Below, piece after piece: positions 8,910-17,640 of a DNA stretch of 64,000 nt. Below the pieces are notes generated by a model that made no database searches, was not told where the DNA came from, and was given only the letters and a program-made list of their open reading frames with translations. The stretch lies in NCBI RefSeq assembly GCF_008642295.1, contig NZ_CP029190.1:3091001-3155000 (forward strand). Reading direction: 5' to 3'. Source of the stretch: Streptomyces venezuelae (GTDB lineage Bacteria > Actinomycetota > Actinomycetes > Streptomycetales > Streptomycetaceae). A program made the position numbers and the translations under genes. Position 1 is the stretch's first letter. Each line of letters starts with the position of its first letter.

Positions 8910-9146
8910 TCAGAGGTGGTGCGGGGGCTTCTCGTCGAGGAAGCGCGCCAGATCGGCGGCGCTCCCGGCGGAGGCCGGCCGCTCGCCCCAGCCGCGGTCC
9001 GTGTCGTCGGAGGACTGCCGGTCCAGCGGGTCGTCGAAGTCCAGGGCCGGCCGGGGCCTGGACGAGGGCCGGACCGACTGGGCCGGCCGGGCCGGCTGCG
9101 AGGGCTGTGATCCGGACTCGGAGCCGGAGGCGGGGGTGGTGCTCAT
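8910..9146 (-). CDS. small hydrophilic hypothetical protein
   Basis: A 78-aa Ser/Pro/Asp-rich protein that starts MSTTPASGSES and ends AADLARFLDEKPPHHL. It has no membrane segment and no known domain; the ordered part is probably the C-terminal 25 residues. It converges on mscL with 10 bp between the stops. Codon use fits the host, so it is probably real, but the function is unknown. Confidence 0.6.
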   Translation of the reverse strand: MSTTPASGSESGSQPSQPARPAQSVRPSSRPRPALDFDDPLDRQSSDDTDRGWGERPASAGSAADLARFLDEKPPHHL

Positions 9147-9283
9147 GCATCCAGGGTACGGCCGCCGCCCCGGCCCGGGCCCGGCCGGGAGCCCCGGCCC
9201 GTTCCAGGGCCGCGGGCTGTACTTCGGGGCCCTGGCCGGGGGCCGGCTCATCGGGCGGCCGGGGCCACCAGGCCGCCGGCCGG

Positions 9284-9652
9284 TCATCGGTCCTTCGGGT
9301 CGAGGAGCCACAGTCCGAGGACGACCAGGAAGGACAGGACCAGGAACCCCGCCCCCCACCAGGCCGTGCCGGTGTTGCCCTTCATCCACTCGTTGACGGT
9401 GACGGCCAGGCCCCACAGCTGTCCGGTCACCACGGTCAGGGCCAGCGCGAGACGGGCATTGAGCCGGGCGGAGCGCTCGGGCTCCTGCTCGGAGCCGGCG
9501 CCCGGGCCGGGGCCGGTGCGGCGGATCCGCGGATCGCCGTATCCGCTGGTGGAGCGGATCTGCGGATAGCGCTCCCGGACCGGGCGGTTGAGCCGGGGCT
9601 GGGCGCTGCCGGGCCGGTAGTCGGGCCGGGGAGGCACCGGGGCATCGCTCAT
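9284..9652 (-). CDS. small two-helix membrane protein, last gene of the redox operon
   Basis: A 122-aa protein with a disordered Pro/Arg-rich first half and two hydrophobic helices (LALALTVVTGQLWGLAV and the segment just before LWLLDPKDR). Its ATG overlaps the stop of the Rieske gene by one base (TGATG), so it is translationally coupled to the redox operon. The role is unknown; it could be an anchor for the electron-transfer proteins. Confidence 0.75.
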   Translation of the reverse strand: MSDAPVPPRPDYRPGSAQPRLNRPVRERYPQIRSTSGYGDPRIRRTGPGPGAGSEQEPERSARLNARLALALTVVTGQLWGLAVTVNEWMKGNTGTAWWGAGFLVLSFLVVLGLWLLDPKDR

Positions 9653-10293
9653 CAGGTCCGCCCGGTCTCGGTGGCGCGTGTCGCGTCGGGGCAGCCCAGC
9701 CGTTGGGCCACCTCGGGGCGGGAGTCGCCGAACTGCCGGCACAGGGCGTCCTTGGCCGGTTCCCCGGACCGGGCGGTGGCGATGGCCCAGACACTGCCGT
9801 CGAGTTGCTCGGTCAGGAAGACCCTGGGCAGCGGCCGGGGCGGCGGGCCCGCCGTCACCTCGCCGGTGCGGGCGTCGAAGACGCCTTCGTGGCAGGGGCA
9901 GTACAGCTCGCCTTCCGGGCCCCGGTCCTCGCGCCACAGCACGGCGCAGGCGAGGTGGGTGCAGACCGCCGAGTAGCCGACAAGGGTGCCGTCGGAGAGG
10001 CGGACCGCCACGGCCCGGTCCTCCTCTCCGGGGTACCGGAAGGCCACGGACTGGCCGGGGTCGAGGCGGTCGGTGACCTTCCGGGCCTCGGGGAGGGTCT
10101 CGGTGTCCCCGTGCCGGTGCAGGATGCCGGAGGCGACGCCGAGGCCGCCGACGGCCAGACCGCCGGAGACGGTGGCGACGATGCGCAGGTAGTCACGGCG
10201 GGTGGTGAGGGAGTCGGCGCTGATCCGGTCGCGGAGCTGTTCCTGCGCCTCGTCCGGGCCGGTGCCGGGAGCGGGCTGTTCGGTGACGCTCAT
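9652..10293 (-). CDS. Rieske [2Fe-2S] protein
   Basis: A 213-aa electron-transfer protein with one N-terminal hydrophobic segment (IVATVSGGLAVGGLGVASG) that anchors the Rieske domain at the membrane. The cluster ligands are visible as CTHLACAV and CPCHEGVF (two Cys and two His). The ATG overlaps the stop of the 4Fe-4S gene (ATGA). It probably passes electrons between the quinone pool, the 4Fe-4S protein and the molybdoenzyme encoded in the same operon; the direction is unknown. Confidence 0.88.
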   Translation of the reverse strand: MSVTEQPAPGTGPDEAQEQLRDRISADSLTTRRDYLRIVATVSGGLAVGGLGVASGILHRHGDTETLPEARKVTDRLDPGQSVAFRYPGEEDRAVAVRLSDGTLVGYSAVCTHLACAVLWREDRGPEGELYCPCHEGVFDARTGEVTAGPPPRPLPRVFLTEQLDGSVWAIATARSGEPAKDALCRQFGDSRPEVAQRLGCPDATRATETGRT

Positions 10294-10889
10294 CGCACAT
10301 CGACTCCGTTGATCTCGACGACGGGGAGGCCGCCGGGGACCGGCCACTGGACCTTGTCGGCGGGGACGACCATGGCCACTCCGGTGCTGACGACCACATC
10401 GCCGAAGACGAAGGAGTCGGCGACCTGGACTCCGGGGCGCTCGGCCCGGAGCTCTTCGAGGGTTCCGTAGAAGAGGGCTCCGGTGGGGCAGACAGTGGCG
10501 CACATGGGGGCCAGGCCGTAGGCGGTGCGGTCGTAGCAGAGGTTGCACTTCATCTGCAGCTTCGCCTGGAGATCGATCTTCGGGACGCCGAAGGGGCAGG
10601 CGTTGACGCAGTTGGCGCAGCCGATGCAGCGGGTGGTGTCGGCCTGCTGGACCACTCCGTCGGCGGTGACCAGGATGGCGTCGGCGGGGCAGACCTCGGC
10701 ACAGGGTGCGATCGGGTCCTCGCAGTGCATACAGACCGTGGGGAGGGAGGCGACGGAGGTGCCGGGCTCGGTGTAGTCCAGGTGGATCATCGATGTGCCG
10801 CGGTGCGAATCGCATTCGCGGCAGGCGGAGACGCAGGCCTGGCAGCCGATGCAGCGACCCGGGTCGATGAAGATCGTGCGGCCCATCAT
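10290..10889 (-). CDS. 4Fe-4S dicluster electron-transfer protein
   Basis: A 199-aa cytoplasmic ferredoxin-like subunit of the DmsB/NrfC/HycB type. Four Cys clusters are visible: CIGCQACVSAC, CMHCEDPIAPCAEVC, CIGCANCVNAC and CNLCYDR...CATVC, enough for four 4Fe-4S centres. It lies 8 bp after the molybdoenzyme gene and overlaps the Rieske gene by 4 bp, as expected for the electron-transfer partner of a molybdoenzyme. A tandem ATG-ATG forms the start. Confidence 0.92.
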   Translation of the reverse strand: MMGRTIFIDPGRCIGCQACVSACRECDSHRGTSMIHLDYTEPGTSVASLPTVCMHCEDPIAPCAEVCPADAILVTADGVVQQADTTRCIGCANCVNACPFGVPKIDLQAKLQMKCNLCYDRTAYGLAPMCATVCPTGALFYGTLEELRAERPGVQVADSFVFGDVVVSTGVAMVVPADKVQWPVPGGLPVVEINGVDVR

Positions 10890-10897
10890 GGCGGGAC

Positions 10898-13198
10898 TCA
10901 GCTCCTCTCGGCCGTGCCGCGGCCCTGCGGGGCCGTGGGCGGCAGCGGATCGGTGCGGGAGACCTGGGTTTCCGGGTAGGCCTCGCGGCCGGGCGGGGTG
11001 AGGGGCACGGGCACCTCGTCGATGCGTTCGGCGGCCTCGATCCGGGCAGCGCAGACCTTGTACTCGGGGATCTTGGAGCGGGGGTCGAGGGCGTCGACGG
11101 TCAGGGCGTTGGCGGCCGTCGGGACGGGCCAGTGGTAGGGCACGAACACGGTGTCGGGGCGGATGGCCTCGGTGACCAGGGCGGGGAAGACCTCGCTGCC
11201 GCGGCGGGTGACCACCCGGACCGGGTCGCCGTCGCGGAAACCGTGGGAGGGGTGGACCTCGACCCAGGGTCGGGGGGTCTGCTCGACCAGGGCGCCCAGC
11301 CGGCGGGTCTGGTTGCCGGAGAGGAAGTGCGCGACGGTGCGGCCGGTGGTGAGGGAGAGGGGGAATTCATCGGAGTAGGGGTCCATGGGCGGGTGCCACT
11401 CCACGACCTGCATATGGATCTTGCCGTCGGGGTGGTAGGTGCGGCCGTCCTCGAACAGCCGGGGGGTGCCGGGGTGGTCCGTGGCCGGGCACGGCCAGGC
11501 GATGCCGCCGGTCTCCTCCAGCCGGTCGTAGGTGATGCCGTAGTAGTCGTTGACCGTGCCGGCGGAGGCGATGCGGAGCTCCTCGAACACCTCGCGGGAG
11601 CCGGCGAAGTCGAACTTGTCGCCCGCGCCGAGGCGTTTGGCGAGTTCGCAGAGCACCCAGGTGTCGGTGCGCACCCCGGCCGGGGGTTCCTGGGCCTTGT
11701 TGTGCTTGACCACCCGCGCTTCGGCGTTGGCCATCACGCCCTCGTCCTCGGCCCAGGTGGTGACGGGGAAGACCACATGGGCATTGGCCGCGGTCTCGGA
11801 GAGGAAGAAGTCGAACTGTGCGTGGAATTCTGCGGTGTCGTAGCCCTCCTTCACCACCTCGTAGTTGGGGAGGGAGACGAAGGGGTTGTTGCAGATGCCG
11901 ATCAGGCCGCGGATCTCCTTCCGCTGCATCTGCCAGACCATTTCCATCATCGAGGTTCCGGCGGTGGGCAGTTCGGCCTCGTCGATGCCCCAGATTTGGC
12001 AGATCTGCCGTCGGTGTTCGGGGTTGGTGATGGAACGGCCGCCGGGCAGCAGGTCGGATTTCTGGCCGTGTTCGCGACCGCCCTGGCCGTTGCCCTGGCC
12101 GGTGATGGTGCCGTAGCCGGCACCCGGTTTGCCGATGTGGCCGGTGGCCACACACAGGTTGATCACCGAGAGGCAGTTCTCCACGCCCTGGGAGTGGTGT
12201 TCGATGCCGCGGGCGTGCCAGGCCATGGCCCTGTCGGCGCCGGCGAAGGTGCGGGCGACCTGGACGATCTGCTCGGCGGGGATGCCGCAGATCTCGGCGG
12301 CCCGTTCCGGCGGGTAGCCGGCGACGGCCTCGCGGACCTCCTCCCAGCCGGTGGTGTGGGCCCCGAGGAAGGCCTCGTCGTCGAGTTCCTCTTGGACGAC
12401 CACATGGAGGACGGAGTTGAAGAAGGCGGAGTCGGTGCCGGGCTTGAGGGCGACATGGATGTCGGCGGTGCGGGCGATGGCGGTCTCCCGCGGGTCGACC
12501 ACGATCAGGGTGGCGCCCCGGTCCCGGGCTCCCCACAGGTACTGGGTCATCACGGGGAAGCACTCCCCCACGTTGGACCCGGCGATGAGAAGGCAGTCGG
12601 AGAGGAGGATGTCGGAGAACGGGTTGCCGGCCCGGTCGATGCCGAAGGCGAGCTTGTTGGCCCCGGCTGCGCTGACCATGCAGAGCCGGCCGTTGTAGTC
12701 GACGTGTTTCGTCTTCAGGGCCACCCGGGCGAACTTGCCGACCAGGTAGGTCTTCTCGGAGAACAGGCTGGCGCCGCCGAGGAGTCCGAAGGCGTCGTTG
12801 CCGTGGGCGGCCTGGATGCGCCGGATCTCGGAGACAGTGAAGTCGAGGGCCTCGTCCCAGGAGACCTCGCGGAACTGTTCGTCCCGGGAGTGGCGGAGCA
12901 GCGGGGAGGTGAGCCGGTCGGGGTGGTTGACCTGCTGGTAGGCGTTGATGCCCTTGGGGCACAGGCGCATCCGGTTGATGTCGTGGTTGCGCGGTTCCAC
13001 GCCGAAGACCTTGCCCCCGCGGTCCACCCGCAGGTACATGCCGCACTGCACCCCGCAGAAGCAGCAGTGGGTGGGGACCAGGGTTTCGCCGTTCTGGTCG
13101 GCGTGCCACCGGTCGGCCGGGATGCCGCCGGCATCGCGGAAGCTGCGGGTGCCGGGCGGGGCGATCGAGGGGTCCAGCGGGACGGGCTGCTGCGTCAC
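10898..13198 (-). CDS. molybdopterin oxidoreductase, NapA/NasA-like catalytic subunit
   Basis: A 766-aa bis-MGD enzyme of the DMSO reductase superfamily. The N-terminal 4Fe-4S binding motif uses Cys45, Cys48, Cys52 and Cys80 (CCFCGVQC and LCPKG). The Mo ligand position is Cys173 in NGRLCMVSAAG, as in NapA/NasA nitrate reductases, not Sec/Cys formate dehydrogenases. GNGQGGREHGQ and the C-terminal molydop-binding domain (LTTGRTVAHFLSGNQTRR) are present. No Tat signal is seen, so it acts in the cytoplasm. GTG at 13198 overlaps the upstream stop (GTGA). Nitrate is one possible substrate; the Rieske and NarI-like partners do not match a classical nas or nap operon. Confidence 0.9.
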   Translation of the reverse strand: MTQQPVPLDPSIAPPGTRSFRDAGGIPADRWHADQNGETLVPTHCCFCGVQCGMYLRVDRGGKVFGVEPRNHDINRMRLCPKGINAYQQVNHPDRLTSPLLRHSRDEQFREVSWDEALDFTVSEIRRIQAAHGNDAFGLLGGASLFSEKTYLVGKFARVALKTKHVDYNGRLCMVSAAGANKLAFGIDRAGNPFSDILLSDCLLIAGSNVGECFPVMTQYLWGARDRGATLIVVDPRETAIARTADIHVALKPGTDSAFFNSVLHVVVQEELDDEAFLGAHTTGWEEVREAVAGYPPERAAEICGIPAEQIVQVARTFAGADRAMAWHARGIEHHSQGVENCLSVINLCVATGHIGKPGAGYGTITGQGNGQGGREHGQKSDLLPGGRSITNPEHRRQICQIWGIDEAELPTAGTSMMEMVWQMQRKEIRGLIGICNNPFVSLPNYEVVKEGYDTAEFHAQFDFFLSETAANAHVVFPVTTWAEDEGVMANAEARVVKHNKAQEPPAGVRTDTWVLCELAKRLGAGDKFDFAGSREVFEELRIASAGTVNDYYGITYDRLEETGGIAWPCPATDHPGTPRLFEDGRTYHPDGKIHMQVVEWHPPMDPYSDEFPLSLTTGRTVAHFLSGNQTRRLGALVEQTPRPWVEVHPSHGFRDGDPVRVVTRRGSEVFPALVTEAIRPDTVFVPYHWPVPTAANALTVDALDPRSKIPEYKVCAARIEAAERIDEVPVPLTPPGREAYPETQVSRTDPLPPTAPQGRGTAERS

Positions 13199-14298
13199 TT
13201 GAAGCCCTTCTTGACGTGGGTGAGGTACGCACTGCCGCGCAGGACCCGTTTGCAGCGGGGGCAGTACTCGGCCCAGGAGTCGAAGTCGAGCTTCAGGTCG
13301 CGCATGGTGCCGCGCAGGTTCTCCACGTACGGGGCGGTGTCCACGGGTTCGCCGCAGCGCTTGCAGGTGAAGATCTGCTCGTCCTGCCGGGCGGAGTACT
13401 TGAAGAGCTGCATACCGACCGCGGCCGGCCGCTGGACGATGTGGAAGAACTTGCCGAAGGGGAGGTAGATCAGGGTGAAGACCACCGAGACCATGTGCAG
13501 GACGGCCAGGAACTCGTAGCCGCCGCCCCGCAGGAAGATCGACGAGAAGGTGAGGAGCAGACCGGTCACGGAGATGACGATCAGGCAGATCAGCGGGAGC
13601 AGGTCGTAGGCGAAGCGCTGGCCGGTGATGGCACCGCGGTCCTTCATCCGGCGCCACAGGAAGTAGCAGGCGCCGGGGATGACCAGGACGGCGGCAACGT
13701 CCAGGCCGTGGAACATCAGCCAGCCGACGATGTTCAGGGAGTCGAAGCCGAGGACCTTGAAACCCCAGATCCGCATGTCGTAGCCGGGTCCGGAGCCGGA
13801 GTCGGCGGTGAAGGTGAACCAGCCCCAGGTCAGCGGGAAGGTGATGACGGCGGCCAGCAGGCAGCCCCAGAAGATCAGCTGGTGGGCGATCCAGCGGGAG
13901 CGGGAGCGGGCACCGAGGAAGGTCTGGAAGCCGAGATAGGTGGCGATCATCCTCGGCAGGGCAGTGGGGGCCTTCTTGAAGTTCTCCGCTGAGAAGAAAC
14001 TGCCGAAGCCCTTGTGGAAGAGCCGCCGCGCGCCGGGCGCGGACACCCACACGGTGTAGCGGTAGGCGACGCCGAAGGCCAGGAAGACGGTGGCGACGGC
14101 ATAGGGCAGCAGGGCCGAGTCGAAGTCGCGCAGGAACCGGCTGCCCAGCACGATCGCGAGGATGAGCAGGAGGGAGACGACGGCCCCGGCCAGCGTGGCG
14201 CGCGCGGTGACGCTCTGCCCTTCGCCCGGCGGGTTCTGCGGGGGCGCCGCCTCCGGCGGAGGCGGCGCGCTGTCGACGGTTTCAGTGGGCTCGGACAC
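13195..14298 (-). CDS. NarI-like cytochrome b membrane subunit with zinc-ribbon tail
   Basis: A 367-aa first gene of the redox operon. Six or more hydrophobic helices follow a disordered Pro-rich start; histidines in helices (WIAHQLIFWG, LMFHGLDVAA, VLHMVSVVF, KFFHIVQ) could bind haem b as in NarI-type quinol oxidases. The cytoplasmic C-terminus carries CKRCGEPV and YCPRCKRVL, a four-Cys metal site not part of NarI. It probably links the quinone pool to the soluble iron-sulphur partners. The stop overlaps the GTG of the molybdoenzyme by 4 bp. Confidence 0.8.
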   Translation of the reverse strand: MSEPTETVDSAPPPPEAAPPQNPPGEGQSVTARATLAGAVVSLLLILAIVLGSRFLRDFDSALLPYAVATVFLAFGVAYRYTVWVSAPGARRLFHKGFGSFFSAENFKKAPTALPRMIATYLGFQTFLGARSRSRWIAHQLIFWGCLLAAVITFPLTWGWFTFTADSGSGPGYDMRIWGFKVLGFDSLNIVGWLMFHGLDVAAVLVIPGACYFLWRRMKDRGAITGQRFAYDLLPLICLIVISVTGLLLTFSSIFLRGGGYEFLAVLHMVSVVFTLIYLPFGKFFHIVQRPAAVGMQLFKYSARQDEQIFTCKRCGEPVDTAPYVENLRGTMRDLKLDFDSWAEYCPRCKRVLRGSAYLTHVKKGFK

Positions 14299-14478
14299 AG
14301 CACCACGCTAGGCGTTATGTACCGGTTCAGCCCGTTATATCTGCCCTATGGGTGGACCGTTCCAGGACCGGTGCCTTCGTCGGTGGCCGGGGGTCCGCCC
14401 GGGGCATGCGGGCGGTGTCGGCGCGCTCGGCCGCGCGCCTCGCAGGGCAGCCGCCCCGACGCTGCTGTGCTGGGCGGT

Positions 14479-15633
14479 ATGGCGTACGTACGGATGACCG
14501 CCCGGAGCCGGGAAGAGGCCCATCGGACCGCGACCCCCCTGGAGCTGTTCTTCGACCTGTGCTTCGTGGTCGCGGTGGCGCAGGCCGGCCGGCAGCTGGT
14601 GCACGCCCTCGCCGAGCACCATGTGGCGGCCGGGATCACGGGCTACCTGTTCGTGTTCTTCGGGGTGTGGTGGGCGTGGATGAACTTCACCTGGTTCGCC
14701 TCGGCCTACGACATCGACGACGTGCCCTACCGGATCGCGACCCTGGTGCAGATCGCCGGTGTGCTCGTGTACTCGGCCGGGATCCCGCGGGCCTTCAACG
14801 ACAACGACTGGACCGTCGCCGTCCTCGGCTACGTGGTGATGCGGGTGGCACTGACCGCCCAGTGGCTGCGCGCCGCCTCCGGGGAGACCGGCCCGGCCCG
14901 GCATTCCGCCCACCTCTACGCGGCCGGGCTGGTGGTCTGCCAGCTGGGCTGGATCGCCCTGCTGTGGGCGCCGGAGGGCAGCAAGCGGTGGCTGTTCCCG
15001 GTGCTGGTGGCGGCCGAGCTGCTGGTGCCGGTGATCGCCGAGCGGGGTCATCAGACGCCGTGGCACCCGCACCACATCGCCGAGCGGTACGGCCTCTTCA
15101 CCATCATCGTGCTCGGCGAGACGATCGCCGCGGCCACGGTCGCCGTGCAGTCCGCGCTGGACGAGCACGAGGCACTGGACCTGCTGCTGCCGATCGCCGG
15201 GGGCGGGCTGCTGCTGGTCTTCGCGGCCTGGTGGATCTACTTCGCGGTGCCCGTGCACCACCGGCTGGCCGGCAACCGGGAGGCCATCCCCTGGGGGTAC
15301 GGCCACTTCGTGATCTTCGCGTCGGCCGCCGCGATCGGTGCCGGGATCGAGGTGGCGGTCGAGCAGGCGGTGGGCAAGGCCCATGTCTCCACGGTCGCCG
15401 CCAACCTGGCGGTGACCGTGCCCGCCGCCGTGTACCTGGCGTTCGTGTGGCTGCTGCATTCCCGGCACTTCAAACGGGACACCGCCGAGCAGCTGGTGCT
15501 GCCGGTGGCCGCGGTGGCGGTGCTGGCCTGCGCCTGGACCGGGACGTACGCCGTGCTGTGGGCCGGGCTGGTGGCCTCCGTGACCGTCGCGGTGGGCGTA
15601 ACCCTGGCCCGGCGGACGCGTTCTGGAGCGTGA
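14479..15633 (+). CDS. low temperature requirement protein A (LtrA) family membrane protein
   Basis: A 384-aa integral membrane protein of the LtrA family; the function is unknown beyond a link to growth at low temperature in Listeria. Family hallmarks seen are TPLELFFDLCFVVAVAQ near the start, WAWMNFTWFASAYD, and ERYGLFTIIVLGETIAA in the middle. About ten helices are present. The ATG at 14479 is the first with this family N-terminus; the upstream reading frame is antisense to the cytochrome b gene. It is transcribed divergently from the redox operon. Confidence 0.88.
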   Translation: MAYVRMTARSREEAHRTATPLELFFDLCFVVAVAQAGRQLVHALAEHHVAAGITGYLFVFFGVWWAWMNFTWFASAYDIDDVPYRIATLVQIAGVLVYSAGIPRAFNDNDWTVAVLGYVVMRVALTAQWLRAASGETGPARHSAHLYAAGLVVCQLGWIALLWAPEGSKRWLFPVLVAAELLVPVIAERGHQTPWHPHHIAERYGLFTIIVLGETIAAATVAVQSALDEHEALDLLLPIAGGGLLLVFAAWWIYFAVPVHHRLAGNREAIPWGYGHFVIFASAAAIGAGIEVAVEQAVGKAHVSTVAANLAVTVPAAVYLAFVWLLHSRHFKRDTAEQLVLPVAAVAVLACAWTGTYAVLWAGLVASVTVAVGVTLARRTRSGA

Positions 15634-15706
15634 GAACCGCGGGCCCGGCAACACAGCCGGCCACGCAGCCGGTGACGACGCCGGTGACAGAGAGAGGCGT
15701 GTGCCC

Positions 15707-16951
15707 ATGACGACGAACCCGGCGGTCCCGGCGCAGCAGCAGGACCTCGCGGACCCGGCGTTCTGGCAGCAGCCGCCGGCCGCCCGGCTGGCCGCCTTCG
15801 CCCGGCTGCGGGCCCTGGACGGCCCGCGGTACTTCGCCGAGGGGCGCGGCCGGGGCCACTGGGCGCTGGTCCGGCACGCCGACGTACAGGAGGCGAGCCG
15901 GAACCCGAAGGTGTTCGCAAGCGCCCCCGGGGTGACCACCCCGGAGCCGGCCCGCTGGGTGCGGGCGCTGTTCGGGGACTCGATGGTGAACTTGGACGGC
16001 GCCGACCACGCCCGCCTGCGGAAGATCGTCCAGCGGGCCTTCACGCCCCGGCTGCTGGCCGCCGCCGAGGCCGACATCCACGCGGTGGCGGCCCGGATCG
16101 TGGACGACGTACTGGACCGGCGGCCCGAGGAGTTCGTCGAGGCCGTCGCCTCCCGGCTGCCGCTGGAGGTCATCTGCAACATGATGGGGATCCCCGAGCA
16201 CTACCGGCCGGAGATCGCCGACCGGGTCAACCACGCCTCCGAGAACATCGGCGTCGAGCGCGGCCTCGCCGACCGGCTGCGGATTCCCGGCCGGGGGCTG
16301 CGGGCGCTGGCCCGGATGCAGCGGATGGTGGCGGGCATCGGGCGGGAGCGGCGGCGCAATCCGTCGGACGATCTGATCTCCGCACTGGTGTGCGCGGACG
16401 TCGACGGGCAGGCGCTCGGCGCGCGGCAGCTCGGCGCGTTCTTCTCGCTGCTGATGGTGGCGGGGGTGGAGACCACCAGGAACGCCATCACGCACGGGCT
16501 GAGCCTGCTCACCGACCACCCGGACCAACGGGAGCTGCTGCTCTCCGACTTCGAGGGGTACGCGGACGGCGCGGTCGACGAGATGATCCGGCACTCGACG
16601 CCGATCATCCAGTTCCGGCGTACGGTGACCGCCGAACACACCCTGGGCGGGCACCTGTTCCGGCCGGGCGACAAGGTGGTGCTGTACTACGCCTCCGCCA
16701 ACCGGGACGAGGCGGTCTTCCCCGACCCGGACGCCTTCGACATCACCCGCTCCCCCAACCCCCACCTGGGGTTCGGCGGCGGCGGTCCGCACTTCTGCCT
16801 GGGGGCGCACCTGGCCCGGGTGGAGATGAAGGCGCTGTTCCGGGAGTTGCTGACCCGGCCGCGCGGGCTGCGGGCGGTGGGGCTGCCGGACCTGGCCGGT
16901 TCGAACTTCGACAACCGGGTCCGCTCGCTGAGATTCGCGTTCGAGCACTGA
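15707..16951 (+). CDS. cytochrome P450
   Basis: A 414-aa bacterial class I P450 monooxygenase. Signatures are the I-helix motif AGVETTRN (oxygen activation), the EMIR ExxR motif, and the haem-thiolate loop FGGGGPHFCLGAHLARVE with the proximal Cys. The ATG at 15707 is preferred over GTG at 15701 because AGAGAGG lies at the correct spacing. No ferredoxin or biosynthetic gene is adjacent, so the substrate is open and electrons must come from elsewhere. The 3' end runs into a short tandem repeat. Confidence 0.95.
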   Translation: MTTNPAVPAQQQDLADPAFWQQPPAARLAAFARLRALDGPRYFAEGRGRGHWALVRHADVQEASRNPKVFASAPGVTTPEPARWVRALFGDSMVNLDGADHARLRKIVQRAFTPRLLAAAEADIHAVAARIVDDVLDRRPEEFVEAVASRLPLEVICNMMGIPEHYRPEIADRVNHASENIGVERGLADRLRIPGRGLRALARMQRMVAGIGRERRRNPSDDLISALVCADVDGQALGARQLGAFFSLLMVAGVETTRNAITHGLSLLTDHPDQRELLLSDFEGYADGAVDEMIRHSTPIIQFRRTVTAEHTLGGHLFRPGDKVVLYYASANRDEAVFPDPDAFDITRSPNPHLGFGGGGPHFCLGAHLARVEMKALFRELLTRPRGLRAVGLPDLAGSNFDNRVRSLRFAFEH

Positions 16952-16999
16952 GCGCGTACCGGAACCGAGCGCGTACGGGCCCTGAGCGCGTACGGGCAC
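16950..16999 (+). repeat. three 17-bp tandem repeats
   Basis: GAGCGCGTAC starts at 16950, 16967 and 16984, giving three 17-bp units with small differences. The first begins inside the P450 stop region. A related GTACG sequence follows near 17010. Confidence 0.65.
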
Positions 17000-17088
17000 G
17001 CCTGTCAGCGTACGAACGCAGGAGCCGGCCACCGGGCAGGCTGGGAGCCCGGCGGCCGGCGGCCCTGTGACGGGTGCCGCGGGCGGTG

Positions 17089-17583
17089 CTACCGCTGCAT
17101 CCGCATCACACGCAGCACGCAGTGGGCGCTGCCGGTGAGGACGGCCTCGTCGCCCGCGTACGCCTGGAGCATCTCGGCGGTCACCGGCCGGCCCGGGACG
17201 GCCTCGGGCCAGGCGCGGGTACCGAAGAGGAAGTACACCTGCTCGCTGTCCTCGGCAGCCGCCACCCACTCCGGCGGGGCCACGCACCGGGCGTTGAGGC
17301 CGGGGAGGGTGAGGGCGACCTGGTTGCCCGCGAGCAGCACCTGGACCGGGAACGTCGAGGGCTTGAGGGTTCCGTCGAGCACCACGTCGCCGATCGGCAG
17401 CCCGATCTCCTCCAGCAGCGCGCGGGCGGCTTCCTCGCCCTTTTCCGGGCCTCCCGGGCCGTCGCCGAGGGAATAGGCGAGGAGGTACGGGATGTCGTGG
17501 CCGTCCGCGGGGTCGCCGATCCACGCCAGCACCGAAAGGGTGCCGAGGTGGGACCGGTCGATTTCTGCGTGAGTTGAAGTCAT
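17089..17583 (-). CDS. DUF5949-like protein
   Basis: A 164-aa soluble protein that starts MTSTHAEIDRSHLGTLSVLAWIGDP. No signal or membrane segment and no catalytic motif are visible. It resembles a Streptomyces-restricted uncharacterised family that I recall as DUF5949; the number is from memory. ATG at 17583 is preferred because the extension to 17631 is basic and unlike the family. Confidence 0.7.
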   Translation of the reverse strand: MTSTHAEIDRSHLGTLSVLAWIGDPADGHDIPYLLAYSLGDGPGGPEKGEEAARALLEEIGLPIGDVVLDGTLKPSTFPVQVLLAGNQVALTLPGLNARCVAPPEWVAAAEDSEQVYFLFGTRAWPEAVPGRPVTAEMLQAYAGDEAVLTGSAHCVLRVMRMQR

Positions 17584-17640
17584 GCGCCGCACCCTAGTGG
17601 TCTTTCCCCTGACCCTTTCGCGGGCCTTCACCCGCGCGGG

